From NCBI RefSeq assembly GCF_964355755.1, contig NC_092672.1, forward strand, positions 5,332,001 through 5,396,000: a stretch of DNA of 64,000 bases, written 5' to 3'. Shown here one piece after another: positions 42,001 through 57,000 of this stretch. Both the position numbers and the translations under genes were made by a program. This DNA comes from Antedon mediterranea (taxonomy: Eukaryota > Echinodermata > Crinoidea > Comatulida > Antedonidae). The number at the start of each line of letters is the position of its first letter. The stretch's first letter is position 1. The notes beneath the pieces are model-generated. The model did no database searches. It saw nothing but the letters and a program-made list of their open reading frames with translations, and was not told the origin of the DNA.

Positions 42001-45000
42001 ACTGTTGGCAATCCTCGGAGTACTCCATCCACACTTGTTTGTATAATGTGGTTTGGAGTATTGGAAGGCCACTTTGATAGTGCTTGCACTGTTGGCAATC
42101 CTCAGAGTACTCCATCCACACTTGTTTGTATAATGTGGTTTGGAGTATTGGAAGGCCACTTTGATAGTGCTTGCACTGTTGGCAATCCTCAGAGTACTCC
42201 ATTCACACTTGTTTGTATAATGTGGTTTGGAGTATTGGAAGGCCACTTTGATAGTGCTTGCACTGTTGGCAATCCTCAGAGTACTCCATTCACACTTGTT
42301 TGTATAATGTGGTTTGGAGTATTGGAGGGCCACTTTGATAGTGCTTGCACTGTTGGCAATCCTCAGAGTACTCCATTCACACTTGTTTGTATAATGTTGG
42401 TTTCTTTCTGTTTGTGTACCTGGAAATTGAATAAATAAATAAATAAAGGTAATAATATCATAAGCAAGATGAGTTAATAGTAGTCACAGGAAAAGATAAC
42501 ACTTTTGGATAAATAATATTAAATAACTTTATTTATACACGACACTTGCAGCTGAGCAACTTGTTTTTCAATAAGGCCATGCTCAAACGAAAAAACAAAT
42601 AGAAATTTAAAGTTTTTTATAGTTACAGAAAAGAAAACCAAAATAATCCTTAGTAATTCAAATATTGTTTTGAAAAAAACCCTTTTTTCAGGTTGTTTTT
42701 AGTATTTTTTATAGATTTTTTTTTGCAGATAATTTCTTACAATATAAATATAAATTGAACTAAAATAACCTTTGGAGATTCATATTAAAATGACTTTATT
42801 GTTATTTTTACAATTCGTTTTTTTATTACCGGTATTTATAATATAAATGTGAAATTGTAAAACTGAATCAATATATAGTAAACGCTTTTTTATTGCGACT
42901 TTTTTATTGCGACTTTTTTTTTATTATGTACGTGACATTACAAAGAATTTTGTAACTGGATGTACAGCATAATAATCTGATAATTGTTAATGTCAATCTC
43001 TTCAAATCATTTTGTTGCTTAGCAGTGTAAATAAATTCATTAAATTGTGAAATATAAAAATTACATTATTATTAATAGACGACATAACAAAGAATGTAAT
43101 TTCAACCCTAATTACGATATCTATAATAAAATAATAATTGCTGTACGGTACACAATTTGCTACAAATAAATAACCCAATACATGTTGATTATTGTCAATT
43201 GAATACTGTTTCTTAATTGTTTTGTTTAATCAAATTTATTCATTTTACTAGGCATTTATTAAAGAGTACGGTCAAAGTTCAGAGGAGGAGGAAGAAGACG
43301 ATACAATGATGCATGTTGGGAAGGGTTTTTATCTGCATAGAGATCTGTATTTAAAGTTGTATCCTCACCAGAAGGAAGGGGTACTATGGTTTTGGCGTCT
43401 CCACAGGAAAAACAAGGGAGGAATTTTGGGTGACGATATGGGGTAATTTTATAAATAAGATTTTCCCTTTTTGATGATCCAACGATAATATTGAAACATT
43501 TTTTTGCTCTTGCTGTTAGAGCTGTTTGATCCATCAACTTAACGTAACACTTGTTGAACGCCAATGTTTCGTTTCACAATGCCCCACACATGCTAATTGA
43601 TATGCGCGTAGCCGCATGAAAACAAAACGTTTACGTTTGATTTGCCAGAAGCCAGAACAGGTGTGAAAGACCCTTTAGTCATGAGTGAATTTATGCACCT
43701 TGTGAATGGTTCCGTGAAATCTCACTTTTGATGTAGGGCTATTGAAAGTTTTCCAAAATGGAGGGGTTTTAGTAGGGTTGTTATAAATCCTATAATCAAA
43801 ATTACAAATGAGAGACAATTTCATCTGTCTACACTATCAAACTTTATGCCACAAAAAATGTGATGTGCCCATATGATATGATGATGTCATCACTACCATA
43901 TTTAGGCACATCACTACCATATTTGGGTGGATTACACTTTTTTGTCAAACTAGTTTGATAGTGTAAACAGTGCTTTATCTTTATCTACAGACTTGGTAAG
44001 ACCATTCAAGTGGTTTCATTTTTAAGTGGACTCTTTGACGCCGATGAGGTCAAGTCTGTCATGATTATTCTGCCAGTTGCACTGATTATTAACTGGGAGA
44101 GAGAGTTTGAAAAATGGTAAGTTTAAAATAAAGGATTGGTTTTTAAAAAGTATTTATTTAATTTAATGTAAACAATTAAATTAGAATTATATAAAAACTG
44201 AATCCTCTAAAAATTGTATTACAGGATCATGTCAAAATTTATTCCAGTACCGTTAATACTGCATATATATATATTTTTTTTTTTTACTGTAATGATATTG
44301 AATTTTCCTTAAAAGGCAGTCACTGTGTATGATCATCCAAAAAATACCTTGCTATTCAATTGCATAAACTGGATAAGTAAACAAAATATTGTTAGAATAT
44401 TTTGTTATCTCGCTGTTCCCTATCTTTCGACCGTAACTTTGTATAAGAAAGCTCAGACTCGATTGTTTAAGGTTTATTATTTAATTACCCTATCTGGGAA
44501 TACCGGGTGCTGCATATGAATCTGGGGTCATTTGAAATCAGCTGACTCTTATGGCAGCCCCTACATCTAGTATGCCTCTCCTCTGGTTATGGTGGGCACT
44601 GGACCGGTTAAGCCCTTGGTCAATGTTAGAACCAGCCAAAGGTGCTTTAAACAGTCCTGTCTTAGTTATCATTCAGATGAATGCAAGACTAATTGACATT
44701 GTCGTTTACGACAGAAGTCGGCCATATATCTGCAGTAGTACCAGTACAATTTCTTCTTCTTGTCTCCTACATCTTTTGCATTGAACTGCGTGATTAGTGA
44801 AATGAAAGGCAACCCTTCCTGTATTTTTGTATCAAGGAATATTAAACACTTAATTGTCGTACAGGGCACCTGGAATTAGAGTTGAATCATTTCATACGGA
44901 TAGCAAACGTCAACGACAGAGGGTGCTTGAGAAGGTTCAGCGACGTGGCGGTGTCCTACTCATTAGCTATGGACTGGTGGTGACAAATTGTGATAACCTG

Positions 45001-48000
45001 AAAACAAAAGATGGCTATTCATTTACCTGGGTAAAATACATTATATATAGTTTATGCTTTTTTTAACACATTAAATATTTTAGTATATTACAATACAAAA
45101 AAGGGAACATGGGGAAAAAAAATTGGTAGGCTGATAAGTACGACAAGATCAAGTGATGTCAAAAATTGTACGATGTCAATGGATTTTTGAAAATATCAGA
45201 ATCATCGAAGATGGTATAAATGGTTATCCTGAAGTTGTAGGATGAAAACCAATTTCTTTTTTATACAGTAATTAATTATTATTATTATTAATCATTGTCC
45301 ATTATATTCTGTAGTATAAACAGGCATTTAAAGAAATATTACTTTATTACAGTATCCATATAAAAGTACTGTTGAAGTATGATTTTGCAATACTTTATTT
45401 ATAATTATAATGTTGGGCATGTGTACTTACAAAATGAATGTTGAACCTTATTACCTTACCTTACAGTAGTACACAAGCTGTCATCAATAAGTGATTTCAT
45501 ATCCACTAATGGGTTTGTTCTGAATAGAGAAATATTGAATGTTCATCATTCATAATATTGATCACAAAGTTAAATTTGAAAAACTCTGGTCATTTAGTGT
45601 ATGAATTGATTTTATTTAGCATGTTATTGTTTACATTCGTCTACTAAAAGACAAGTTATTGATTTAGTGCATTTAATACATATACCATGGAGGAAATCCT
45701 CCATGCATATACACATAATAATTACAGTTACTAATACAATATTATCAAATCGGTGCCAGTATTCACTAACATGAGATATTTCCTTTAAAAGCTAAGAATT
45801 AGTCCTGTACTGAAAATAGTAAAAATCGTAGTGGAGCTGTAGCTTGGTGGTTAAACATGCTTGCCTTCAAATTCCAGGGTCAATCCTGACCTAGTGCTAG
45901 GGTTGTAACTGTAACTTTTTCAACTTCACTTCCTACAGTAAGCCTCAAATAGTACCCTTTTTACACTATCGACTGAGAGAGGAACACGAGTTGAACTCGG
46001 AGGCAATTTCCATTTACACTAGCCAAAAAAACTGCGAGATGAACTCGAGTTGCGCCCATTTACACTACATCGATCACCCCGGTGCTGTCAATCAAATCAC
46101 TATTGCAAGCGCACACGTGGAACTTAACTGACTAATGGTTTAAATGTTAAAATACTGGAACATATCGACAAATCTCATATAAAAACATAATAATCCGAAT
46201 TTACACACAATATATTTAATTTTGAATGTAGTCAGTGTTATATTTTCTTTGTGGCTATTAAGATTATCATTTATTATTTTAAAAATTAGGGCCTAACAAT
46301 TATTTTTCTTTTTAAAATGACTGCATTTCCGCCTTGTAGACTGTACGTACAAATAGGCCTTAAATTGTTAGGTTGGCGTAAAAATAGGGTAGGTATGGTA
46401 AGTATTTAAAATAAAAAATGTATTTGTTAATTAGCATACAATGTATCAATGAAGGAAAATTATTATATGGTAGGCCTACTTTTTCAGTTCCTAAAGACGT
46501 CAGTATTATATATATTTTTCCCTTTTTCAATAATTAGGCCTACATAGAATCGGCCAGGGTAGAGTTACACCAATATTACATTATTTTAGGCTTTCTGGTA
46601 AGGTAGAATGTACACGAACAATTTTAATATTTTTAAGCAGAAAAAAGATCACAAATTTGTTTTTGCCTTTAAATATAAATAAATAATAAAATAACGAACA
46701 GCACAATATATCGTACAATTATTATTTTAAGCAAAAAGGGTGTATTTTAAGCAAAAAACCTATTTTGTTTGCATAATATATTGTATTTCTGTGACAAAAT
46801 GTTACATTTTTACGTCAAAAACCTTTAACAGCTCGGTGTTGAACCACAAAAACCGTTTACACTTCGTGCCCCGGTGTAGATTCGACTACACCGGAGAAGG
46901 TACACCGGAAAACATTCAGCTTTGTTTCACCCCGGGGAGAGCACACCAGGGTGGTTGGATTTTCCCATTTACACCAGTCAATAAAAACCACAACACCGGC
47001 GTTTAACGACTGCGGGGTTACACCGCTGTTACAGTGATAGTGTAAAAGGGGTATAAGAGATAAAATAGTTTATTCATCCTGTAATTGGCGAGTTGCTCGC
47101 AGTTGGATGCGCATGAAATAAACAATGAAGAAAATCCTTAAATGGTTTCAATGTTTTGTTTCAGGACTATGTGATACTAGACGAGGGACACAAGATTAAG
47201 AATCCTACAAAAACCACAAAAGCAGTTCATGCTATCGCTGCCCAGCATCGCTTCATCCTCTCTGGTACACCAGTACAGAACAATTTAAAGGTAGGCCTAA
47301 GTGTCGCATAACGTTTGGATGTTTCTTAATAAACTGGTTAACAGCAGAAACTGAAAGTCAATCAAAAATCTTGGATAACTATTTTCGAAAGATTCCTTGA
47401 GTCTCTCTTTTCCCACCAGAGCTTATAGGGTTATCCTCTTGCTCTCATCCTGTAATTTGTATATATATGTATATATATTTGTAATACTGTATTGTATTTG
47501 ATGAATGAGAAACAAATAAAAAACAAACAAATATAAAAAATTACTCATAATAAAAATACTGTAGTCATCTTTCAACATGAATAACATAATGAAAACATTT
47601 CTTCTGGTTTCGATTCGTATAATAATATAAGTAGTTCTTTGATAGTAAACCAATAAAACTTACGTTGGCAAGACAGTTTCGTCTAGCTGTCAGCTTGACT
47701 TCTTCAGTTGCTATGATGCGTTATGGCGCCGATTGGTCTCCTTTCCAGCCACTAGATGATTTTGTTGTGTAGCCTAGGGGACCAGTCGTCGTCAGAAGCT
47801 GATCGTAAATGTGAGATAGTTGGTGCGCGCCTTCGTCTCTATTCATCTTTGTATTTTTATTTTGCTTTCTTATGCTGATGCTTTCTTTAATTTTACGTTT
47901 AAGCCAAACTTGTTCTTTGTGTAGTACCTCTATCTTATCCCAGTTAGGTATGTGGTTGTGTGTGGTCATATGGTCCGTGATTGCTGATTTATGTAAAATG

Positions 48001-51000
48001 GAGGACGAAACTTTCCGTGATGCACGCGTCTGCATGTTCTGTGTGTTTTCCTCAACATCTTTCTTGTGCTCTTTAATTCTGGTTTTGAGTGCCCTACCCG
48101 TTTCCCCAATGTACACCATCTCACAGTTGGTGCACCCCACTTTGTAGACGACACCACAGGAATCCTCTTTGCATGCTTTATCTTTCGGTCGGACGATTAA
48201 GTTTTTAATTTTGTTAGATGGTTTAAAGTATGTTCGTATGTTATATTTTTTAAATGTTCTCTTGATTTTCTCTGACATATGGATATGCTAATTTTAGTTG
48301 ATGGGGAAGGCAACATCAACACTAAAGTTTTTAGGAAAGCCACCCACACAAATCAATACTTGGACTTTAACTCACATCATCCTCTACAACACAAGTTATC
48401 CGTTATCCGCACACTTCTACACAGATGTAACACGATAATCACAAATAATCCAGACAAACAGAACGAAACTGAGATGATACATACTTCACTTAAACAATGC
48501 AACTACCCTACATGGACGATTAGAAAGGTACAACGTAACCTAGAAAAACAAAAAACGGACAAACAACCCGAAACAGAAGATATAAGAGGGTCGATATCCA
48601 TCCCATATATTCAAGGCCTGTCAGAGAAAATCAAGAGAACATTTAAAAAATATAACATACGAACATACTTTAAACCATCTAACAAAATTAAAAACTTAAT
48701 CGTCCGACCGAAAGATAAAGCATGCAAAGAGGATTCCTGTGGTGTCGTCTACAAAGTGGGGTGCACCAACTGTGAGATGGTGTACATTGGGGAAACGGGT
48801 AGGGCACTCAAAACCAGAATTAAAGAGCACAAGAAAGATGTTGAGGAAAACACACAGAACATGCAGACGCGTGCATCACGGAAAGTTTCGTCCTCCATTT
48901 TACATAAATCAGCAATCACGGACCATATGACCACACACAACCACATACCTAACTGGGATAAGATAGAGGTACTACACAAAGAACAAGTTTGGCTTAAACG
49001 TAAAATTAAAGAAAGCATCAGCATAAGAAAGCAAAATAAAAATACAAAGATGAATAGAGACGAAGGCGCGCACCAACTATCTCACATTTACGATCAGCTT
49101 CTGACGACGACTGGTCCCCTAGGCTACACAACAAAATCATCTAGTGGCTGGAAAGGAGACCAATCGGCGCCATAACGCATCATAGCAACTGAAGAAGTCA
49201 AGCTGACAGCTAGACGAAACTGTCTTGCCAACGTAAGTTTTATTGGTTTACTATCAAAGAACTACTTATATTATGAATAACATAGAATATTTCTGATATT
49301 TTACAAATTTATTTTTCATGTATTAATTCTCTATACGATTATTTCATAATAATTTATTATTTTCATAGGAGCTATGGTCACTTTTTGACTTTGTCTGTCA
49401 AGGAACACTGCTTGGCACTAGACAGACATTTTGTTCAATGTATGAAAACCCAATCACAAGGGTAAGTGTATGATAATTTCTGTATGATATATTTCTAAAG
49501 CTCTGTCTACACTATCAAACTTTATGTGACAAAAAAAGTATGATGTGCCCAAATATGGTAGTGATATGACATCATCGTGTCCATATATGAGCACATCAAA
49601 TTTGTTGCCACAAAGTTTTATAGTGTAGACAAAGCTTTAGTTAATATAAGTCAAACTTAACTTAACTCCATTTATATACATATATCTAATTTATATTTTG
49701 ATAATATATATTTTAATATTAGGCAAGAGAAAAATGTGGTACTGCAAGCGAAAAGCTTCTTGGTAATGAAATGGCAGAAAGTTTACGAAGACTGATAGCG
49801 CCGCACTTTCTTCGTAGAACCAAAGCAGATGTTAAAAAGCAAGCACTTAAAAATGATGACACGGATAAACCAGAAAGGTAGTAGCTGTTTAATTCATTCA
49901 TATTGAATACATAACATCTAGTTGAATGTCAACCATGCTGTAGAAATTATAAATGTTAAATTGAATAACCATGTTAAATGTTCTCTTCTCAGAGGTGCAG
50001 AGATGCCAACATTAACCCGCAAAAATGATCTCATAGTGTGGATGCATTTGTCACAGACACAAATCCAAATTTATCAAGAATTTGTTAGTCTAGATCGTGT
50101 CAAAGAGGTAAGGTTCAATCCTTTAGCTTGAAAGCTACTAAACTCTTGACAACTGATCCAGCAGTAATGATATACAGTAGATAAAGGTTTATTGTCACCA
50201 TGACCAACCATTCTATTGACATCCATCTGGCCATATTCACCATTCGCACTTGGGCTAAGGGAAACACGTACCCTTATCATAAAACAAATCTCCTATCTAA
50301 GTGAATACAATTTATGGGAAATACTTAAATATTTATTAAGTTACTGTAAGTGAAAATCTTAACATTTAAGGGAAATATCTCACTTAAGTGTGATTGGTGA
50401 ATACAGCTACTTAATGGCTGTATGGGAACTGAACTTTCAAAATTCTATGTTACTGTAGTTATTGATGATTTGTTGAAGAAAAACTAAATTTTAATTTGCG
50501 TTGTTCTTTTCAGTTATTGATGACCACAAGATCTCCTTTGGTTGAATTGACAATTTTGAAGAAGATTTGTGATCACCCTCGACTATTGTCCACTATGGCT
50601 TGCCAACAGCTGGGACTGGAAGAGTATGTTTACTGTAAAATTGCTTATGTTGATATTCACAAACTGGGACACATTTGACATAACATGCTGTCATGCAGTA
50701 TTGCATGTGTGTATTGTAAAACCTTAAAAAGAAACCCACCCAAGAGTCCTAAAACATTGGCTGCCTTTCAAGACTACTTTTGCAAACTAATGAGGGGCCT
50801 TCTTTTCAAGATCTGGTTTCTTTTCAAGAGAGCTCTTTTCGAAAAGAAGCCCAGTTTCAAAGTTTACAGTATGATATTTAAGGCTTAGCAAAATTGGTTT
50901 AGTTGACAAAAATAGCTTGTTTTGCGTTTAAAAGTCTTTAAAAATTTGTTTTTTCTCTTACGACCAGATTCTTGGAAGTAGATGAGTCCCGGCAGAAGGA

Positions 51001-54000
51001 ATGCGCTGCCAACTTTGCCAATCATATCCCTGACAATGTGCTTCTAGAAGAGTCTGGTAAACTCCAGTTTCTTATGGGCCTCTTGGAGAAACTCTGCAGT
51101 GAAGGTCACAGAACATTGGTGTTTAGTCAGTCGCGTAAAATGTTGGATATTATACAAAAATTATTGTGGAGTAGAGTAAGGCCTTTAAACAATGAATCTT
51201 TATTTCTTGTATTTTTACACACATTTTAACTGTTTTTGCCCTCTAATGGGATAAACAAATATTTATGATATTGAAAAATACAGTTTTATGACTATCGGCA
51301 TGGTCAACAGTGCATGTCATTTAATATTTGCTATTGGCATGATTGACAGTGCATCTAAAACCTTGTTTTCTATCGGCATGGTTGACCATGTGCATAGTTC
51401 ACAGATAAATGACAATAGATGCAGCAGATAGGAAACAAATTTGACGCATGGTCAACTGTGCCTATAGAAAACATTATATTATGTGCACAGTTAACTGTGC
51501 AGATAGCCTCATCCATATTTTTATTAACTTTAGGATATAAAATTTCTACGTCTTGATGGTACAATAAGGAAACTAGAAGAACGTGAAAAGCTTATCAAAT
51601 CTTTTCAAGAAAACGATGTGTACTCTGTGTTCCTTCTTACGACACAAGTTGGAGGTGTGGGCTTGACACTGACAGCTGCTGACAGAGTGGTTGTTTGTAA
51701 GTTTAAAAAATGTAGTTATATAGTAGTGCAGCTGTAGCTTGGTAGTTATCGTGCTTGCCTTCCAATCCCAAGGTCCAGGGTTTTATCCTTACCTAGTGCC
51801 AGGGTTGTAACTAGTGACTCCTTCAACTCCACTCCCTAAGCCTCAAATGAGACTTAGTTTATAAGCATGATGAATTATAAAATAATTAATCCATCCTGTA
51901 ATTGGCAAGTTACTTGCTGTTGGATGTATAGACAAGTATGGCACTTGGGAGTGCTTTCAATTTGTGATGACCTAGTTCCGTCACTTGTTTTTGTCTTATT
52001 CTGTTTTTTTTTAACCCAAAATGTATAGTTGATCCGCACTGGAACCCGGCGACTGATAACCAAGCCGTAGATCGAGTCTATCGTATTGGTCAGACTCGCT
52101 CCGTCGTAATTTATCGTCTTATAACCTGCGGAAGTGTCGAGGAAAAGATATACCGACGACAAGTTTTCAAAGATTCGATAACACGTCAGACTACTGGTGA
52201 CACCAAGAACCCTTACAGATACTTTACAAGACAAGAGCTACATGAGCTCTTTGTACTGGATGATCCTAAGGTGTCCACTACTCAACAACAACTGGAGGAA
52301 CTCCACACTGGACATAGAGTTACTGACCCTGACCTGGATGACCACATTGCTTATTTGTACTCACTTGGTAGGAACTTTATTTTTATTTTATTTTTTTTAT
52401 TTTTTTGTTATTTAGCCTGGTTAATTCATTTGGTTCTGGTAAACAAAGATTCATAAAATATGTTAAAAAAGAAAACAAAAAATACAAGAAGCACAACAAT
52501 CTAAAATATGTTAAAATAAACTAGTGCTCGAAACAAATAGCACAGCAATAAAATTCATAGAGAATCTTAAAAAATGTTGTTAAAAATACACAAGCTCATA
52601 TTGCACAGCATCATCTTATCAAGAGTACCATTATTGGATTTAAATGCAGTAGCAATATATGGTTTATTATAGTGCTCAATATTTATTGAAATTGCATTTC
52701 AAGATTAATATCTGGTTTTATTGTTTATCATATTCAATTGGCAAAATAGCATCAAATAAATGCGAGAATAAAAAATACATTTAAATTACTATTTTCCAAC
52801 ATTAGTTTGGTGTATAGCCAACTCACCAACTAAAACTTGTGTTTTTTAGGTATTTTTGGCTTAAGTGACCATGACTTGATGTTTTCACAAGAGGCGGCTC
52901 AAGAATCGGCTGAATCACATGAAAATGAAAACACATATATACATGAAACAGTGAGTAAAACATGGTCTTTTTTTTTTTCAAATAAGTTAAGCAATGTAAT
53001 TATTATTATTTTATCTTTGACAATAAAGATATATGTGAATGCTACCAAATGAGTTCAAAAACATAGTAAAACCTCTATTAAGGGGACACTGTCTTGTGAA
53101 ATGAACGAAGGGTATTATAGTTTTTTAAAATATTGCCAATCCTATTCAGGAGACACCTATTAAGAGGACACTTTCTTGTGAAACAAACAAGAGGCAATAT
53201 GTGTAGTGACTTAAACTTAAACTTTTATTCTGTTTAAAAGAATGTAAAACTAAAAATACTGCCAATCCTATTCAAGAGACACCTAATAAGGAAACACTTT
53301 GTCTTAAAAATGTCCCTTTAATGGGGTTCTACTATATATTATGATAATATGAATGTCAATAATTTCTATTTGAATTTTTGTAGGTCCAAAGAGCTCAAAC
53401 CTTAGTGGCCAGTGAGTGTCAACTAACGCAACAAATCAAAGAACATTATTCTGGTCAAAACGACGACGGTCAAGAAAACCAACTCTCTACTGGTCAATAC
53501 CGTGACCGATTCTCTCTGATGAATCAATTGTCCAGAATGCAAGGGAAGGATGTTCCTGAGCCACCTCCTCCTAAGGCTAGAGCACCACCAACGACTACTG
53601 TACCCGTAAACCTTCCATGTAAGTTATACACATTGAACAGGTGAATGATTTTTAGAAGGAGGATAATGATAAATAATAATAATCAAGGTTTATTTATTTC
53701 AATTGTTCTTGCAGTTAAAAAAAACCCTGAATTACAACAATCATGACAATTTATAAAAATTTGATAAATAATATAACAACATTTAACATTAAAATTATCA
53801 TCTCCATTAATCAACACTATACAATTAAACAGAAATTTGGAACTGTCTGATATTATACAGATATTGACTGCTTAGAGGTTGGCGCTTCGGGAAATATATA
53901 TTCCCTCGAACTTAATATCATTCCCTCGGGGATGTCAAATCTTATATTTAACCGATATAAAAGGCAATATCTGTTATATTATATAGCCAAGAACAAGTCT

Positions 54001-57000
54001 GCTGGGTTGGGTGAAGCTAGGCTAGGCCTCCTATAGTATTTGTATTGTATTTAAACAAGCCTGCCTAGACACCTGACCTTGCGAAGAATAATATACAGAT
54101 AATTACTAATTAATGATTCCTTGGCAATAAAATATTCACTTAGGCCTAGGTCGTTTAAATTAACAGGAGAATTTCCATCAATAAGCCTATTAATAATAAT
54201 ATTATAATCAGGTAGACCGAATAAACAATTCGTCTTCTTCTCGATCTCGAGGAGCCGAATCACCGGATGTTCAGCGCGTACTAATAACAAATGAGGGCGC
54301 TATATATGCATAGCTTAAATAGTTTAGAAGATCAATTACTTCAAGCAAGTTTCGTGGCGCAGCGGTTGAAACGTTGTCTTGTGATAGAGTGACAATTGCA
54401 TCGCAAGTTCAAGATCAGTAGATGACTTTTGTTTATTTATCGGCAAACTCGAGTGTTGCACACGAAAATTACACAGTCAATATCATCGTACTCGAGAATT
54501 TATATGATTAATGACAGGGGACACAATTATTACGCGAAAATTACACAGTCAATATCATCGTTCTCGAGGATATATACGATTTACGATCCTCGCAGCGGTA
54601 GTCATGTGATGCAGTTTCAACCAATCACGTTCGCGTATTTACATAGGCTATGTAATATTGAATAATATTGCCCCGCGAATATGAATTGTAGTAAATTGCA
54701 TTAGGCCCGCTGATGGTGGGAGTATTAATGATGATCCCTATTAAGGGACCCAACATTTGGGTTGATCATAGAAACTCTTGTTAATTTCATTGGAAAAAGT
54801 CCCTTTTGTAGGGGTGTCACCTGAATAGAGCTGTCCAAAACAAGTGGTTTTAGTGTATAACTTGTTATATTTCACTGTTCAATTGTTTTCTTTTGCAGAT
54901 AGTAACAATATTGACATGGTAAATGTCAACTTTGATGCAAAGGAGATTTCAGATGAAGATTTAAACAAAACAATGGAAAGCCTTACTCTAACGGTATTGT
55001 GATACAAGATATTCCATTTATTATACTGTATTTATGACTGTATATATATATAGACCGGGCGGTTTAGAATAATTGTTCTGTGCCTGTTTATATATTGAAA
55101 GATAAAAGTAATTCATTTATTCATTCATTTAATCTTTTATTTCTGGTCCATAGAAAGTAAATTAATAAAAAATAAACAAGACTGTACTAATTACTACTAC
55201 TCATCTTATACCCCTTTCACACCAAAACTCCGGAGTGTCTCCGGAGACACCCCGGGGTTTATGACCATTCAAAACGTTGAGAAACTCCGGAGATACCCCT
55301 TTCACACCAACCTAGCAACACCGGGGTTTATAAAATAAAATTGTAAATGTCGCCCTCTATTTTGTTTGTTTACATAGCGACGATCATTAGAATCATTTTA
55401 ATTAATAATATTTTAAATTTAATAATTACTTTCAAAAGTCTCAGAAGTAATATAATGTTTTATTTATACTACTTATTATTTTCTAGATCCGCTATATATT
55501 TTTTACAAATATTTATAGTGTTTTAAAATAAAACTAAATAACTAATTGATTGCGAGGATAACCTTTTGACCCGAAACACTCCGGAGTTTGATGTTGGTAC
55601 CTTTCACACCAAAACACCGGGGTGTCCCCGCAGTTCGCTCTCCGGAGAATGTTCAGCTGTTCAACCCCGCAATTTTAAACTCCGGAGTTGCTTGATTTTA
55701 CCTTTCACACCAAACAGCGGGGCGTCAACTCCGGGGTGTCTCCGGAGTTTTGCTTTTGGTGTGAAAGGGGTAAATGGATGACATTCCACATCTTGGTGGA
55801 TGTTGTCTATAATCGTTGAGACTAAAACATTTTAAAAGTAGTAATAATTAATAATAAAACAGTACTTAATAAATCATATGATAATGATTGACCAATTGTA
55901 TAGTTTATCGTTAATCTGATTTTTTAACTTTCGTTCTTGCACAAACAACTGATTCTTGGTTTGTATTGCAGGATCACAAAGGTCAGAATAGCACACAAGA
56001 AATGATTGATGTCGATGAAGTCATTGACCTTACCGACGACTCGTATATTTCTACTGGAAGTTCAAACCATCAAACCGAGTCGCCTAATTTTCAGTCATCT
56101 TACAAGGACGGATTGAAGGTACAGGCATCACCAGAGATGGAATACATCGATCTGACAGATGACCAAGAAGAAGCCAATGCTTCTATACAAAACTCTGATA
56201 AGGAGAATATTAGTAATGATTCCTTTCAGGACTCCCATGTGGAGAGCATTAAAGGAAATGCTTCTCTCCAAAACTTCCATCTGGAAAATAATGAAAGTAA
56301 AACTTCCATTGAAAACTCTGACATGGAGAATCTTGAAGACAATTCTTCCCTCAAGGAAATGGAGAAATTTAAACACGATGATGTCAATGACAACTCTTCT
56401 ATTGAGAATTTTAAAAGTAAAGCTTCTATTCAGAATCTGCAAAGATCTCCAGCATTAATGATATCCGCGTCGTCTACTCATAACAGTCCAGCTGCTCCTC
56501 TTAAGTATCTTGTTGACGACAGTGATGAGGAAGATAATGCCAACACAACAGTTGATAGCAATTCTGCATTCCAAGATGATATGAAAGTTAATGAGAGTTT
56601 TGATGATATGGAGGATTCATACCAGAACATAAAAGTTTCTGAACCGGAAACACATACTCTTCCAAAAGGGTTAAACGAAAGCACGTCCTCACAAGAGCAT
56701 AACTCACCAGAACAGAAGTCACCAGAACAAGTTGATTCGCAAAATAATCACGGAGATATGTCTGATCAATTGGAAACGACAATCGAAACTTGTGATGAAA
56801 GTTTAATGGAAACCGAAAAGGATGTTGCTACCAAGAAAGAAGAGAGTGATTTATCAGAAATGGAAGACTTAAGTGACAAAAGAGACGAGGAAGTAGAAGA
56901 GAGAAGTGACACAGATTTAGAAGAAACTGAAAGAGTAGATCAGAATGTAGTTGATGAAAACATTGAAGATGAAAACATAGATTTAGAGAAAGAGGAGAAA

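Larger units (their letters stand above)
47589..49272 (+). mobile_element. Penelope-like element, 5'-truncated with inverted duplication
   Basis: Flanked by the 12-bp direct repeat ATGAATAACATA (47577-47588 and 49273-49284). The right part is a truncated element on the plus strand; the left part (about 47625-48276) is an inverted copy of its last 650 bp (48619-49270), so 48279-48618 forms the loop. A tail of about 35 bp (47589-47624) precedes the inverted arm. In ERCC6L intron 6. Confidence 0.88.

Noticed and set aside
41338-42438. Long open frames of up to 331 codons on both strands
   Set aside because: Produced by an 87-bp minisatellite.
43259-43564. Minus-strand frame of 101 codons
   Set aside because: Antisense to ERCC6L exon 3.
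48739-49024. Extra 63- and 91-codon frames over the GIY-YIG region
   Set aside because: Out-of-frame shadows of the endonuclease.
47721-49175. GIY-YIG frames as a host nuclease gene
   Set aside because: Penelope-type RT thumb, inverted duplication and target duplication mark it as a retroelement.
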